Positions 1-8,469 of a stretch of 64,000 bases of DNA are shown piece after piece. The stretch covers positions 211,640 through 275,639 of the forward strand of contig DDQZ01000024.1 in NCBI GenBank assembly GCA_002343505.1, read 5' to 3'. Position numbers and translations under genes: made by a program. The stretch comes from Verrucomicrobiaceae bacterium UBA2429 (GTDB lineage Bacteria > Verrucomicrobiota > Verrucomicrobiia > Verrucomicrobiales > Verrucomicrobiaceae). The notes under the pieces were generated by a model. It had not been told where the DNA came from. It saw only the letters and a program-made list of their open reading frames with translations, and did no database searches. How positions within the stretch are numbered: the stretch's first letter is position 1; each line of letters begins with the position of its first letter.

Positions 1-1053
1 TTCCTTTTCCGGGATCAAGCGGGCACCCCAGGCTCCGGCCATCATCAGGAAAGCGCAAACGAGCAAGCCCAGACCGTTGAGCACATGAAAGTTGGTGTAC
101 CAGAAGCTTTTGCCCGTCCAGATGACCGCAACCCCCAGCGCCACCTGAACCAAAGGCATGATCAACAGTAACCGCGGCACCACACGCAGACCTGGGATCG
201 CGGAAAACCACCGCCGGGCCGGCCAGGCCACGAACAGCACCATGCCAGCCACGCAAAAGCCCCAGTATTTGTGCAGGAAGAGCACAAAGACATCCGCCTG
301 GTCAACAGGCGGCAGCAGCATTCCCTTGGTGGTGAGAATGTCATTGGCCGCCAAGTGCGCGCGCTGGGTGTGGCGCAGGATGGCGCCGATGACAAGCTGC
401 ATGGAGACCGCGCCGAAGAGCAGCGATCCCAGGAGTCTCGCCTTTTTTCTGTCATGCCACCCCATGCGCAACCCGCCTGAACACCACACGCGGGAGGATG
501 CCAGGGCGATGAGCACGAGCATGCAGAAAAACAACTGACCTGTGGTGCCGTGGGAAATGCCATACGGATCGGACATCTTCAGCACGCGCAGACCGCCGAG
601 AGATGCCTGGAAAATGACCAGAAACAAAGCCGCCGTGGTCAGCCCGCGCAGCAGTGTCCAGCGCTGCCCGATCCAGTTCAACACCAGCCACACCAGGCCG
701 AGAAACAAGATCACTCCCGCGGGCGCGAGCGCCTGCCGGAAGACGAGGAACAAGTACGCCACTCCCGTGATGATGATGCCCGCCGCCTCAATGAACCGGG
801 GCTGGCATTTGGCGAACTGCCAGAAATACATGGCCAGCACCTGAAAGCCGATGAATGTGGCGATCCAGCGGTGCCCGTGCTCCAGCAGCAGGGCCGGCAC
901 TTTGTACCAGCCCTCCGGGTTGAGCCGCCCAAAACACAGCGGCCAGTCCGGCACCGCCAGGCCCACATCCTCAGTGGTCACAGCCGCCCCCCACCAGACG
1001 AGCAGCACGCCGACCGCCAGGGTGAAAAGGGACTGGATGTGGAACGCGCGCAT
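1..1053 (-). CDS. ctaA: Heme A synthase (CtaA/COX15 family), 3' end off the window
   Basis: Membrane enzyme that converts heme O to heme A for the oxidase encoded just upstream. The 351 residues seen have about eight hydrophobic segments and family hallmarks: the early motif GLAVPDWPLCFG (about residues 30-41), followed by GHRWIA and later LHKYWGF, where the His residues are the expected heme ligands. It is the last visible gene of the cox operon, 83 bp after coxB, so it is probably cotranscribed. The ATG at 1053 has no clear ribosome binding site; the frame stays open upstream into the end of coxB but without another ATG. The C-terminus lies beyond position 1. The family call is secure; the exact start is less so. 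Confidence 0.85.
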   Translation of the reverse strand, partial: MRAFHIQSLFTLAVGVLLVWWGAAVTTEDVGLAVPDWPLCFGRLNPEGWYKVPALLLEHGHRWIATFIGFQVLAMYFWQFAKCQPRFIEAAGIIITGVAYLFLVFRQALAPAGVILFLGLVWLVLNWIGQRWTLLRGLTTAALFLVIFQASLGGLRVLKMSDPYGISHGTTGQLFFCMLVLIALASSRVWCSGGLRMGWHDRKKARLLGSLLFGAVSMQLVIGAILRHTQRAHLAANDILTTKGMLLPPVDQADVFVLFLHKYWGFCVAGMVLFVAWPARRWFSAIPGLRVVPRLLLIMPLVQVALGVAVIWTGKSFWYTNFHVLNGLGLLVCAFLMMAGAWGARLIPEKE

Positions 1054-1135
1054 GGAACTCAACGATGGCGTCAAAAAAGAAAGCGCCAAGTTGAGCGGAT
1101 CAACCGGGCGCCAAAGAAACTCGGAGGACGCCGGC

Positions 1136-1924
1136 TCACTGCGCGGCGGCCACGGGCGACGCGCTTTTGGCGGCGGCGCTGGCGGACTGCTCCTTGGCCC
1201 ATTCGTCAAACTCCGGTCCTTCGAGCACCTCCAGCACGGCGCGCATCTGGGCGTGGCCCGGACCGCAAAGCTGGCCGCAGATGATGTCCCAGGTGCCGGT
1301 GCGCACAGGCTTGAACCACATGTGCGACTTCACTCCTGGGCAGGCATCCTGCGCGGCGCGCATGGGAACGATGGCGAGATTGTGGATCACGTCCTTGCTT
1401 GCCACATCCACAATCACGGGCCGGTTGACCGGCAGACGCATGGTGCCGGGGTTGACGAAGTCATCCTTGCCATTTGGATCCTGCAGTTCACGCCCGACCT
1501 GATTGGCGGAGGACACCAGGCGCAGATCCCATGAACCCAGCATCATGTCATTTCCGGCGTAATGGAAGTTCCAAAGGAATTTCTCACCCAAGGCGCGCAT
1601 TTTGATGGTGTCCGGCGATGTCGGGAAGTCATCCGCCTGGCGTGACCATAGCGGGAAGGCGAAACCGAGCAGCAGGATGGCCTCGACAATGACCACGCCG
1701 ATCTCGATGTGAGTGGAGGCATGGCCTCGCACACCATGATAATCAGCCTTCGGATTTTTCGACTGCCTGAAGCGGGTGAAGGCGATAACAAGGAAAATGG
1801 ACCACCCGATGAACAGGAACAGCATGAACCAATGCACAAAGCCGAGCATGTGGTCCACGAGGCCGCCGTGCTCGGAGGCGTTCTGTGTGATGCCAAACCA
1901 ATGGTTGATGTCGGAGACGCTCAT
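1136..1924 (-). CDS. coxB: Cytochrome c oxidase subunit II
   Basis: CuA-bearing subunit that accepts electrons from cytochrome c and passes them to subunit I. It has 262 residues: two N-terminal membrane helices (about 27-50 and 72-92), an aromatic KFLWNFHY stretch (115-122) and the cupredoxin domain with CuA ligands His181, Cys216, Cys220, His224 and Met227. The usual Glu between the two cysteines is Gln218 here. Unlike many caa3 enzymes there is no fused cytochrome c domain after CuA; the tail is a short Ala/Ser-rich stretch, so a separate cytochrome c (7032-7763) may do that job. It lies 19 bp downstream of a 58-residue membrane protein and before ctaA. Confidence 0.93.
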   Translation of the reverse strand: MSVSDINHWFGITQNASEHGGLVDHMLGFVHWFMLFLFIGWSIFLVIAFTRFRQSKNPKADYHGVRGHASTHIEIGVVIVEAILLLGFAFPLWSRQADDFPTSPDTIKMRALGEKFLWNFHYAGNDMMLGSWDLRLVSSANQVGRELQDPNGKDDFVNPGTMRLPVNRPVIVDVASKDVIHNLAIVPMRAAQDACPGVKSHMWFKPVRTGTWDIICGQLCGPGHAQMRAVLEVLEGPEFDEWAKEQSASAAAKSASPVAAAQ

Positions 1925-1943
1925 GTGTGGGTAAGTGGAAAGT

Positions 1944-2120
1944 TCAGGCTTCGAGGGTGGGGTTCCGGCGCTGCTTGCGCGCGAAGTTCATGACGATCAA
2001 ACCAACGGCGCCCATGCCGAGCATGAGAAAGCCCAGCATGACAAGCACTGCCATGTCCTGAGCCTGGGCAATAAGGCTTCCAGGATCAGGGCGGCAGGTG
2101 GCGCAGGCGAGAAGGTTCAT
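1944..2120 (-). CDS. Small single-span membrane protein in cox operon
   Basis: A 58-residue protein read between two cox genes. It starts MNLLACATCRPD, has one strongly hydrophobic segment (about residues 22-46, Met/Leu/Gly-rich) and ends in a basic tail ARKQRRNP. The N-terminal CATC pair is notable: it could bind metal or be periplasmic, but it lacks the following His needed for heme c. The gene fits exactly between the 68-residue protein (27 bp upstream) and coxB (19 bp downstream) on the same strand, which supports it being real. No family is recognised; a small accessory or assembly subunit of the oxidase is an inference from position only. Confidence 0.65.
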   Translation of the reverse strand: MNLLACATCRPDPGSLIAQAQDMAVLVMLGFLMLGMGAVGLIVMNFARKQRRNPTLEA

Positions 2121-2147
2121 GGCGGGAAGGTTCGGATAAAAAACAGG

Positions 2148-2354
2148 TCAGATGATGATGCGGCGGCTTTTTTTGACCACATACCAGACGCCGTAGCCGG
2201 TGAGGGCGAGGCTCAGCCAGCCCGCCAGCATTCCCAACCCCTCCACGCCAAGCTGCGCGGCCTTTTCGGGCAGCAGGCGCGTCCACACAAAGAAGCCCAA
2301 ATCGCACAGAATGGCGAAGAAGATGAAGACCATGTGGAAGTGCTTGAGGGACAT
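2148..2354 (-). CDS. Small membrane protein in cox operon
   Basis: A 68-residue protein starting MSLKHFHMVF with two hydrophobic segments (about 6-21 and 43-60) and a basic C-terminus VVKKSRRIII. A longer in-frame reading reaches back into the subunit IV gene, but the ATG at 2354 falls in the gap after that gene's stop and is preferred. The layout (22 bp after subunit IV, 27 bp before the next small gene) says it is part of the oxidase operon. I do not recognise the family; it resembles the small unnamed membrane proteins often found beside caa3 genes. Confidence 0.7.
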   Translation of the reverse strand: MSLKHFHMVFIFFAILCDLGFFVWTRLLPEKAAQLGVEGLGMLAGWLSLALTGYGVWYVVKKSRRIII

Positions 2355-2376
2355 GACTTTAGGAGTGCTTGCAGGT

Positions 2377-2688
2377 TTAGAAGCCCTCGAACACGAGCGG
2401 GTCGCTGGCGCTGAAAATGAACAACAGAAAGAGCGCGAGGCAGAATACCGTGGTGAAGGCCAGCACCTTGTAGATGAGGATGCGCTCATGGTTCAAGTGC
2501 ATGAAAATCAGGGCCACCAGCGCGGCTTTGAAGGTGGCCACAATCATGCCGACCAGGATGTTCAAGCCGTGCGTGGGCAGTTCCACATACGACAAGCCGA
2601 CGGTGACGACGGTGAAAAAGATCAGGATGCCGCCGATCCAGAGATACTTGCGGATGGATTTTTGGATTTCTTCAGGTGAGTCAGCCAT
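2377..2688 (-). CDS. Cytochrome c oxidase subunit IV (prokaryotic COX4 type)
   Basis: A 103-residue integral membrane protein of the small fourth-subunit family of bacterial aa3/caa3 oxidases. Three hydrophobic helices are visible: ILIFFTVVTVGLSYV (about 21-35), the ILVGMIVATFKAALVALIFMHL region (44-65), which carries the conserved FKA...FMHL pattern, and a C-terminal helix (74-92). It packs against the catalytic subunits and has no cofactor. It starts 12 bp after coxC and is followed by two smaller membrane proteins, so it sits in the usual A-C-IV order. The call rests on the pattern, length and context. Confidence 0.85.
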   Translation of the reverse strand: MADSPEEIQKSIRKYLWIGGILIFFTVVTVGLSYVELPTHGLNILVGMIVATFKAALVALIFMHLNHERILIYKVLAFTTVFCLALFLLFIFSASDPLVFEGF

Positions 2689-2700
2689 GGATGTCAGCGG

Positions 2701-4164
2701 TTACAGGAGGTAAAGAAGCGGGAAGAGGAAGATCCAGACGAGGTCCACAAAGTGCCAGAACAAGCCGCCCACCTCGACGCGGTTGGCCAAGTGCTCGGGA
2801 TTCTCGCGGAGGCGCCTGCCATCAAAAACAAGGAAGTAGAAGAGCACGATGGCGCCCGCCACGACGTGCAGCCCGTGCAGGCCGGTCAGCGTGAAATAGA
2901 TGGCATAGTAGGTGTTCAGCTTCGGCGTGTAGTTCGAGTAGAAGGCGATGTCCTTGCGGTCCACATGAACCACGGGGTGGTGGCCGTGATGACCCGTATC
3001 CGCATGGCTGTCCGCGGGCGCGCTGGCGGCGGCGCTCTTGCTGCTGCCATGAGCATCATCCCGGGCATCCGGTGTGGCGGATTTGATTTTCAGAAAGAAA
3101 GCCTCTTTTTGCAGGGTGGCGCTTTTCTTCGGGTCGCGGCGGTCGCCGTGCTTTTCCTCGAAGGCGTTGAGATGGTGGTCGCGATTGGCAATAAACGCTT
3201 TTTTCCAAGGCTCGCCGAGAAGGCCGGATTTCCAGGCCAGGGACTTCTCAGCATCTGGCACGGAACGGGTGTCCACGCCGTCCACTTCGAGCACCATGCT
3301 GTCATCCAACAGCTTGCCGGTGAGTGTGGTGCCGTCCTTGAAAGTCAGGGAGTTCGCCGTGTAACTGAAAATTTGAGAGGGTTTCACCTTCACAGTGACA
3401 GGCTGCTCCGGCTTGAGCTTGATCGTGGTGTCCGGCACGATGTTCATGCGCTCCGCCTCGTCGAGTTTGGCCTTGCCGGCGGCAATGTTGCCGGCCTCAA
3501 TGAGCGCCTCGCCTTCCTCGCGGCGTTTTTTCCGGTCTTCCTCCAGTTTTTCGCGCGCGGCTTTGAGAGTTGCCTCTTTCAAAGTGGTGAATCCGCTTTG
3601 ATCCAGCGTGATAGAGGAGCCATCAGTCATTTTGAAGGCTGGAAGATCGCCTTCAACACGGGGGACGAAGTGCTTTAGAGGCTCGCCGTCCACCGCCTTG
3701 TTTTCACCCGCGATGAGCACGGAGACCTCGCTGACATCACCGAATTTGATCTCGTATCCCTGCGGCAGATGTCCGGTCAGGAAGGTGCCGTCCGTGAGCT
3801 TGACGGCGTAATGCTCGAACTTCGCCTTGTATTCAAAAGCCTTGTTGACCATGAAGATGGCGGCGCAGAGCACTGTGATGGCCATGTAAAGCTTGAACTT
3901 GCCGATCTGTCGCAGTTTCAAGGAAGCCCAAGCCATCACAACCGTGACCGAGGACGCAATAAGCACAAGCGTGTTCACAAAGCCCAGGAAGACATTCAAC
4001 TCATGCACCGGCCAGTGGTAGTCGGCGCCGACTCGCAGGAAAATGTAGGAGGAGAAAAGACCGCCGAACAGCATGACTTCCGAGGCGAGGAAAAGCCAGA
4101 TGCCAACTTTGGCATTGTAGAGGCCCGTGTCGGGGCGGGCGGATACGGTGTAAGGGATGTCCAT
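2701..4164 (-). CDS. coxC: Cytochrome c oxidase subunit III with large hydrophilic insert
   Basis: Subunit III of the heme-copper oxidase, normally about 200 residues; this one has 487. Residues 1-118 give three standard helices ([17 protein letters not shown] at 21-37, then 57-81 and 92-110) and residues about 408-487 give the typical ending with [13 protein letters not shown] and [20 protein letters not shown]. Between them lies an insert of about 290 residues: repeated beta-type motifs ([29 protein letters not shown]), a charged helix (about 192-240) and a His/Ala/Ser-rich stretch before the fourth helix. There is no stop or frame change, so the insert is translated. It lies between coxA (36 bp upstream) and subunit IV. 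Confidence 0.92.
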   Translation of the reverse strand: MDIPYTVSARPDTGLYNAKVGIWLFLASEVMLFGGLFSSYIFLRVGADYHWPVHELNVFLGFVNTLVLIASSVTVVMAWASLKLRQIGKFKLYMAITVLCAAIFMVNKAFEYKAKFEHYAVKLTDGTFLTGHLPQGYEIKFGDVSEVSVLIAGENKAVDGEPLKHFVPRVEGDLPAFKMTDGSSITLDQSGFTTLKEATLKAAREKLEEDRKKRREEGEALIEAGNIAAGKAKLDEAERMNIVPDTTIKLKPEQPVTVKVKPSQIFSYTANSLTFKDGTTLTGKLLDDSMVLEVDGVDTRSVPDAEKSLAWKSGLLGEPWKKAFIANRDHHLNAFEEKHGDRRDPKKSATLQKEAFFLKIKSATPDARDDAHGSSKSAAASAPADSHADTGHHGHHPVVHVDRKDIAFYSNYTPKLNTYYAIYFTLTGLHGLHVVAGAIVLFYFLVFDGRRLRENPEHLANRVEVGGLFWHFVDLVWIFLFPLLYLL

Positions 4165-4200
4165 GAGGGAAAAGTGGCGGAGTGCTCAGTTTTCGGTGCT

Positions 4201-6153
4201 TCAATGATGCGCGACGGCCGCGGATGACGATGCCGGCGCGGTGGCGGCCTTGCCGGGCTCGCTCTCCCATTGCGGGAAGAAATCCTGGTCAATTCCGGGA
4301 GCGCTGTATTCATAAGGCCCGCGCACGGCGACGGGTTCAAAGGTGAAGTTGCCATGCGGAGGCGGCGTGGGCGTGGCCCACTCGAGGGTGGTGCAGTTCC
4401 AGGGGTTGTCGCTGGCGACTTTTTTGCCGCCCTTGATGCTGAGGAAGACGTTCAGAATGAAGGGCACCTGGCCAAGAGCCAGAATGAAAGCCCCGACGGA
4501 CATCAGCACATTCAAGCCCAGCAGGTTGTTCGGAACTTCCATGCCGAAGAAACCGAAGAGGTTCGAGTTCAATTCGGTCCAGAAATTGGAGACACCTGAA
4601 GTCTGCTCAAAGATGGCGCCGCCGTCATACCAGCGGCGGTGGAAGCCGCCCATGCCCTGGATGAACATCGGTGCAAAAACCAGATTCATGCCGAGAAGCG
4701 AGGGCCAGAAGTGGAGCTTGCCCAGCTTGTCACTCATGATGCGGCCGGTGGCCTTGGGGAACCAGTGATACACACCGGCAAAGAGGGCGAAAATGGTGCC
4801 CGGCGCCACGACATAATGGAAATGGCCGATGACGTAGTAAGTGTCGTGCAGTGCCAGATCAATGAAGATGAAGGCCAGCGGAAGGCCGGTCAGGCCGCCA
4901 ATGCCGAACATGGGCAGGAAAGCGGAGGCAAACAGCATCTGGGGGGTGAAACGGATGGAGCCGCCCCAGAGCGAGATCATCAGACCGGTCAAAAGGATCA
5001 CCGAAGGCACGGAGATGAGCACCGTGGTGATCTGGAAGTAGGTGGACATCATGGTCCCCATGCCGGTCAGATACATGTGATGCGCCCAGACCAGGAAGCT
5101 GAGGAAGCCGAGGGTCAGCGCGGCATAAACCATGGATTTGTAGCCCCAAAGCGGACGGCGGGTGTTGGCCGGGATGACTTCCGTCAGGATGGCGAAGGCG
5201 GGCAGGATCAAAACATAAACCTCGGGATGCGCAAGGAACCAGAAGAGGTGCTGGTAAAGCAGCGGACTACCACCGCCGGCGATGTCGAGATGCTGGCCGC
5301 CTTCGATGAGACCGGTGGGCAGGAAGAAGCTGGCCCCGAAGACACGGTCCACAAGCTGGAGCAGCGCGGCCACTTCGAGAGGCGGGAAGGCCAGAAGCAG
5401 CAGGAAGGCGGTGACAAACATGGCCCAGCAGAAGAAGGGCATGCGCATCCAGGACATGCCCCTGGCGCGCAGGTTGATGACGGTGGTGATGACGTTCACC
5501 GAGCCGAGCAGGGAGGCGGAGATGTTGAACACCATCGCCAGGAGCCACCAAGTGTGGCCGTGCATCCAGATGTTGGTCACTGCCAGCGTCGTTGTGGAGG
5601 CGAGCGGGGAGTACATCGTCCAGCCCGTCTGCACCGAGCCCGTGCCGACAAAGAAGCTGGCAAGCATCATCACGCCGCTGATAAAAAAGAGCCAGAAGCT
5701 CCACATGTTCAGACGCGGGAAAGCCATGTCAATCGTGCCGATCTGCAGTGGCATGACAAAATTCACAAACCCCGCAAAGCCAAGCGGCACGATGCCGAGG
5801 AAGACCATGATCGTCCCGTGCATGGCGCCGAGCATGTTGTAAAGCTCTCCATTCACCACGCCGTTTGGCGCCCAGCGGCCGATCATCTGGTGGAAGATGT
5901 CGCCAACGAAGGGCAGATTCTCCATGAAGGCGAGTCCAGGGACCGGCTGGCCTGGAAAGGCAATGCTCCAGCGCATGAGCAGCATGAGGAAGAACCCGAA
6001 CAGGAGGAACAGCAAACCGCTCATCGCATACTGGATGCCGATGACCTTGTGGTCGCTGGAGAAAATGTATTTGCCGATGAAGCCCGGCTCGTGGTGGTCG
6101 TGCGCGTGATCGGCTCCGTGCGAGTGATCGTGGGTGGTGGCGGCTGCGCTCAT
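4201..6153 (-). CDS. coxA: Cytochrome c oxidase subunit I
   Basis: Catalytic proton-pumping subunit that reduces oxygen at the heme-CuB centre. All expected ligands are visible in the 650 residues: low-spin heme His112 (MHGTIM), CuB ligand His309 in AHPEVYVLILP together with Glu311 and Tyr313, the CuB pair His358-His359 (WAHHMYLTG), and His444/His446 (GHFHYVV) for the two hemes. The Glu in the HPEVY motif places it with A1-type oxidases. The N-terminus is His/Asp-rich (residues 8-21) and the C-terminal tail Ala/Ser-rich. It is flanked by the cupredoxin-like lipoprotein (30 bp) and coxC. The ATG at 6153 has no strong ribosome binding site. Confidence 0.97.
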   Translation of the reverse strand: MSAAATTHDHSHGADHAHDHHEPGFIGKYIFSSDHKVIGIQYAMSGLLFLLFGFFLMLLMRWSIAFPGQPVPGLAFMENLPFVGDIFHQMIGRWAPNGVVNGELYNMLGAMHGTIMVFLGIVPLGFAGFVNFVMPLQIGTIDMAFPRLNMWSFWLFFISGVMMLASFFVGTGSVQTGWTMYSPLASTTTLAVTNIWMHGHTWWLLAMVFNISASLLGSVNVITTVINLRARGMSWMRMPFFCWAMFVTAFLLLLAFPPLEVAALLQLVDRVFGASFFLPTGLIEGGQHLDIAGGGSPLLYQHLFWFLAHPEVYVLILPAFAILTEVIPANTRRPLWGYKSMVYAALTLGFLSFLVWAHHMYLTGMGTMMSTYFQITTVLISVPSVILLTGLMISLWGGSIRFTPQMLFASAFLPMFGIGGLTGLPLAFIFIDLALHDTYYVIGHFHYVVAPGTIFALFAGVYHWFPKATGRIMSDKLGKLHFWPSLLGMNLVFAPMFIQGMGGFHRRWYDGGAIFEQTSGVSNFWTELNSNLFGFFGMEVPNNLLGLNVLMSVGAFILALGQVPFILNVFLSIKGGKKVASDNPWNCTTLEWATPTPPPHGNFTFEPVAVRGPYEYSAPGIDQDFFPQWESEPGKAATAPASSSAAVAHH

Positions 6154-6183
6154 GATGGGTGGTTAAGAAACGTGGAGGTTACG

Positions 6184-7008
6184 TCAGCGGTCCGCCGGCG
6201 GTTCGAATGACTGCGCGAGATCAAAGTTGAAACTCGCTTCGGCGCGACCGTCACGGATGGTGACTGTGCTGGTCAGCTTTTCAGGAAACATGGGATGCCA
6301 GGCTTCGACAACATGGTCGCCATCCGGCAATGCTCGCGTGACAGTGAAATCACCATTTGCATCCGTGACTGCGGTATGCGCGCCCGCATGCACCAAAACC
6401 CAGGCGCGCATCCAGCGATGCACATCGCACTCCAGGCGATAGATGCCGGGTTCGTGAAAAACCTTGCTGTTCTCGTCGCCCCGCGCCGCCTGGGCGAGGT
6501 TGTCGAGATTCACACCGCGATCGCGAGTGCCAAGTTCATGGCGGGCGATGCGGATGTTGTGGAAAGTGAGGTCGCTGTTGCGCAGGCGCAGTCCCTGGCC
6601 TGCCTGGATGACGGTGACATGAGGCGCAAATTCGCAGTTCTTCTGATCCACCAGTCCGGCAAAGTCCGGAACATTGGCGGCGCGCTGACCTGATTTGACC
6701 GTGATGACGACATCCGCCAAGCCGCCTTCGGGTGAAACTTTCCACGCCGGATCCATGAGGTCACCATGCCCGGTGCAAAAGGGGTTGCCTGCCACATCCA
6801 ATTTTTTTCCGGCACGGGAAGGCAGCCCGCCGGTCAAAACCACCCTGCCTGTGATGGAGGGAGTTTCCGCGACAGTGACAGCGGGCGGCGGCTGGTAGGA
6901 AGAACCGGCTTCAGGCGCCTTGCCGCAACTGACAGCGGCGGAGAGCAGCCAAGCCGCCAGCAGCGTCAAAGACGCCCTGTCGGAGGATGACTGCCATGCT
7001 TGTTTCAT
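6184..7008 (-). CDS. Cupredoxin-like lipoprotein of the cox operon
   Basis: Predicted periplasmic lipoprotein of 274 residues. The ATG at 7008 gives a basic N-terminus, a hydrophobic core LLAAWLLSAAV and a lipobox Cys followed by GK. The body resembles the methylamine-utilisation/plastocyanin-like family: residues FHNIRI and LECDVHRWM supply His, Cys, His and Met in cupredoxin order, so copper binding is likely. The C-terminal part (DANGDFTVTRALPDGDHVVEAWHP) looks like a carboxypeptidase-regulatory beta domain. An alternative GTG at 7035 overlaps the upstream cytochrome gene's stop by 4 bp and has GAGG in front of it. It could carry electrons or deliver copper to the oxidase; the role is inferred from position. 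Confidence 0.75.
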   Translation of the reverse strand: MKQAWQSSSDRASLTLLAAWLLSAAVSCGKAPEAGSSYQPPPAVTVAETPSITGRVVLTGGLPSRAGKKLDVAGNPFCTGHGDLMDPAWKVSPEGGLADVVITVKSGQRAANVPDFAGLVDQKNCEFAPHVTVIQAGQGLRLRNSDLTFHNIRIARHELGTRDRGVNLDNLAQAARGDENSKVFHEPGIYRLECDVHRWMRAWVLVHAGAHTAVTDANGDFTVTRALPDGDHVVEAWHPMFPEKLTSTVTIRDGRAEASFNFDLAQSFEPPADR

Positions 7009-7031
7009 GAATGGACTGGAATTCAACGGTC

Positions 7032-7763
7032 TCACTTCGCCTCGGCGGGCGCTGCGGCGGTCGCACCGGGACCAGCGGGGATTTCACCGGGAACATTGGC
7101 TTCCGCAAATTTCTCCAGATCCGCCTGGGTCCATTGGGCGGCGCGGCTGGATTCGTCAGCCCGCACTTTTTCCACCATTTCCTTGGTGATCATGGTGCCC
7201 TGGTTGCCCCAGGAATTGCGGATGTAAGTCAGGACATTGGCAAGGTCGCCGGCTGACATGGCCGCGCCGAAGGGCTGCATCCCGCCGGGGAAATTATAGT
7301 TTTGCCCGGCGACGTTGATCTGTCCGACAAGCCCGTGCTGCACCACACGGATGAGGCGCTCGGTGCCGCCGGTGACCCATTCGGATTTCGCCAAAGGCGG
7401 ATACTGGCCCGGGATGCCCATGCCGCTGCCCTGGTGGCAGCCACCGCAGACGGCGTAGCCGCTGGCGCCCTTTTTCATCGCGGTCTGGAAGGGATCAAGC
7501 GCGCCAGCGCCACCGTCACCGCCAGGACGGGGATCACCCTGCAAGGCCAAAGACCAGGGATTGCTGACATCGAAGCTCCAGCCGCCTGCCATTGGACCGA
7601 GCTGCCCGCCGGCGATGATGGCGATCAGCATGAAAACAAACATGATCCACATCGGCACCGGTTCGCGGCCCGGCTCGAGGTCGGCCTTTTCGCGGCGGAC
7701 GGCGGCGTGGAGGCGGTCGAGATCGGTGCTGTCGGTGTTCACGGTAGAGTTGGGGGCGCTCAT
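7032..7763 (-). CDS. Membrane-anchored mono-heme cytochrome c
   Basis: A 243-residue protein with one membrane helix (about 38-56, MWIMFVFMLIAIIAGG) and a class I cytochrome c domain. The heme site CGGCH is at about residue 110 and the likely Met ligand lies in GGMQPFG. The C-terminal 40 residues are Ala/Pro-rich. It sits between the CcoO-like and the cupredoxin-like genes, so it most likely carries electrons in the periplasm from the complex-III side to the CuA of subunit II, replacing the cytochrome domain that is fused to subunit II in other caa3 oxidases. That last step is inference. It is annotated in some genomes simply as c-type cytochrome. Confidence 0.88.
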   Translation of the reverse strand: MSAPNSTVNTDSTDLDRLHAAVRREKADLEPGREPVPMWIMFVFMLIAIIAGGQLGPMAGGWSFDVSNPWSLALQGDPRPGGDGGAGALDPFQTAMKKGASGYAVCGGCHQGSGMGIPGQYPPLAKSEWVTGGTERLIRVVQHGLVGQINVAGQNYNFPGGMQPFGAAMSAGDLANVLTYIRNSWGNQGTMITKEMVEKVRADESSRAAQWTQADLEKFAEANVPGEIPAGPGATAAAPAEAK

Positions 7764-7794
7764 GGGCGGTGATGAAAATCGCGGAAGCTCCGGG

Positions 7795-8469
7795 TTACTT
7801 GGCGGCGGCGGCCATGGCGGCGGCCCTGCCTGGGATGGGATAATCCTTTTTCAGAGAAAGAAGATAGTCCACGAGCGCATCGGCATCTTCTGTGGGTACG
7901 ACTTCATAGCCGGGCTTGGGCGCGTGTTTGCCGGTAAGTTTGAGGGCTTTCTCCGAAGGCTGGCCCTGGGCGAGCCGCACCGTGTAAAGATGGCGCAGCG
8001 GCGGCATGGTGGACCAGTCATGGATGGAGCGCGGGGCGAAGAGCTTCTGATGGACGGCGTTCCGGTCCGCCACGCGCCAGCCGTAGTTGGCGAGGTCGGG
8101 GCCGCTGCGCTGGATGCCGAGGAAGGCGAATTTTTCTCCGTGGTAGTCACGCAGCTCATTGGAGCGCACCGGCTCGGGCGGGCGTCCCTCCTGATCCTGG
8201 CCCCAGCCTTTGCGCCAGCCGTCGAGGGCGATCTGCGGTGGGCGGATCATCTGTGTATGGCACTGGGCGCAGCCTTCGCGGGCATAGACGAGCTGGCCCT
8301 GGCGGTTGATGGGCGCGGGTGGATAGTAGCCGTCCATCCCGTCAGCCTCCTTGTCATAAGGCAGCGGTGAAAGAGCCTGGTATTTGACCGCTGGCACGAC
8401 GATAAGGCACAGCCAGGGGAGGCCGAAACTGGCGGTCAAGGCGAGGATGAACGTGCGAAACTGTGTCAT
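7795..8469 (-). CDS. CcoO-like mono-heme cytochrome c subunit
   Basis: Resembles CcoO/FixO, the mono-heme subunit II of cbb3 oxidases. The 224 residues have an N-terminal anchor (about 7-28) and the signature GCAQCHTQMIRPP, very close to the classical CcoO heme site, where the Met further along binds heme iron. The start overlaps the CcoN-like stop by 4 bp (ATGA), the usual arrangement for a tightly coupled pair. No CcoP or CcoQ is present. As its CcoN-like partner has lost most active-site ligands, this subunit probably takes part in electron transfer within the larger complex rather than in a working cbb3 oxidase; that is inference. Confidence 0.85.
   Translation of the reverse strand: MTQFRTFILALTASFGLPWLCLIVVPAVKYQALSPLPYDKEADGMDGYYPPAPINRQGQLVYAREGCAQCHTQMIRPPQIALDGWRKGWGQDQEGRPPEPVRSNELRDYHGEKFAFLGIQRSGPDLANYGWRVADRNAVHQKLFAPRSIHDWSTMPPLRHLYTVRLAQGQPSEKALKLTGKHAPKPGYEVVPTEDADALVDYLLSLKKDYPIPGRAAAMAAAAK

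Noticed and set aside
4639..6210. Long open frame opposite coxA (523 codons, plus strand)
   Set aside because: It is the antisense shadow of a certain gene, rich in Gln/His/Glu/Gly codons typical of such shadows, and has no recognisable domain.
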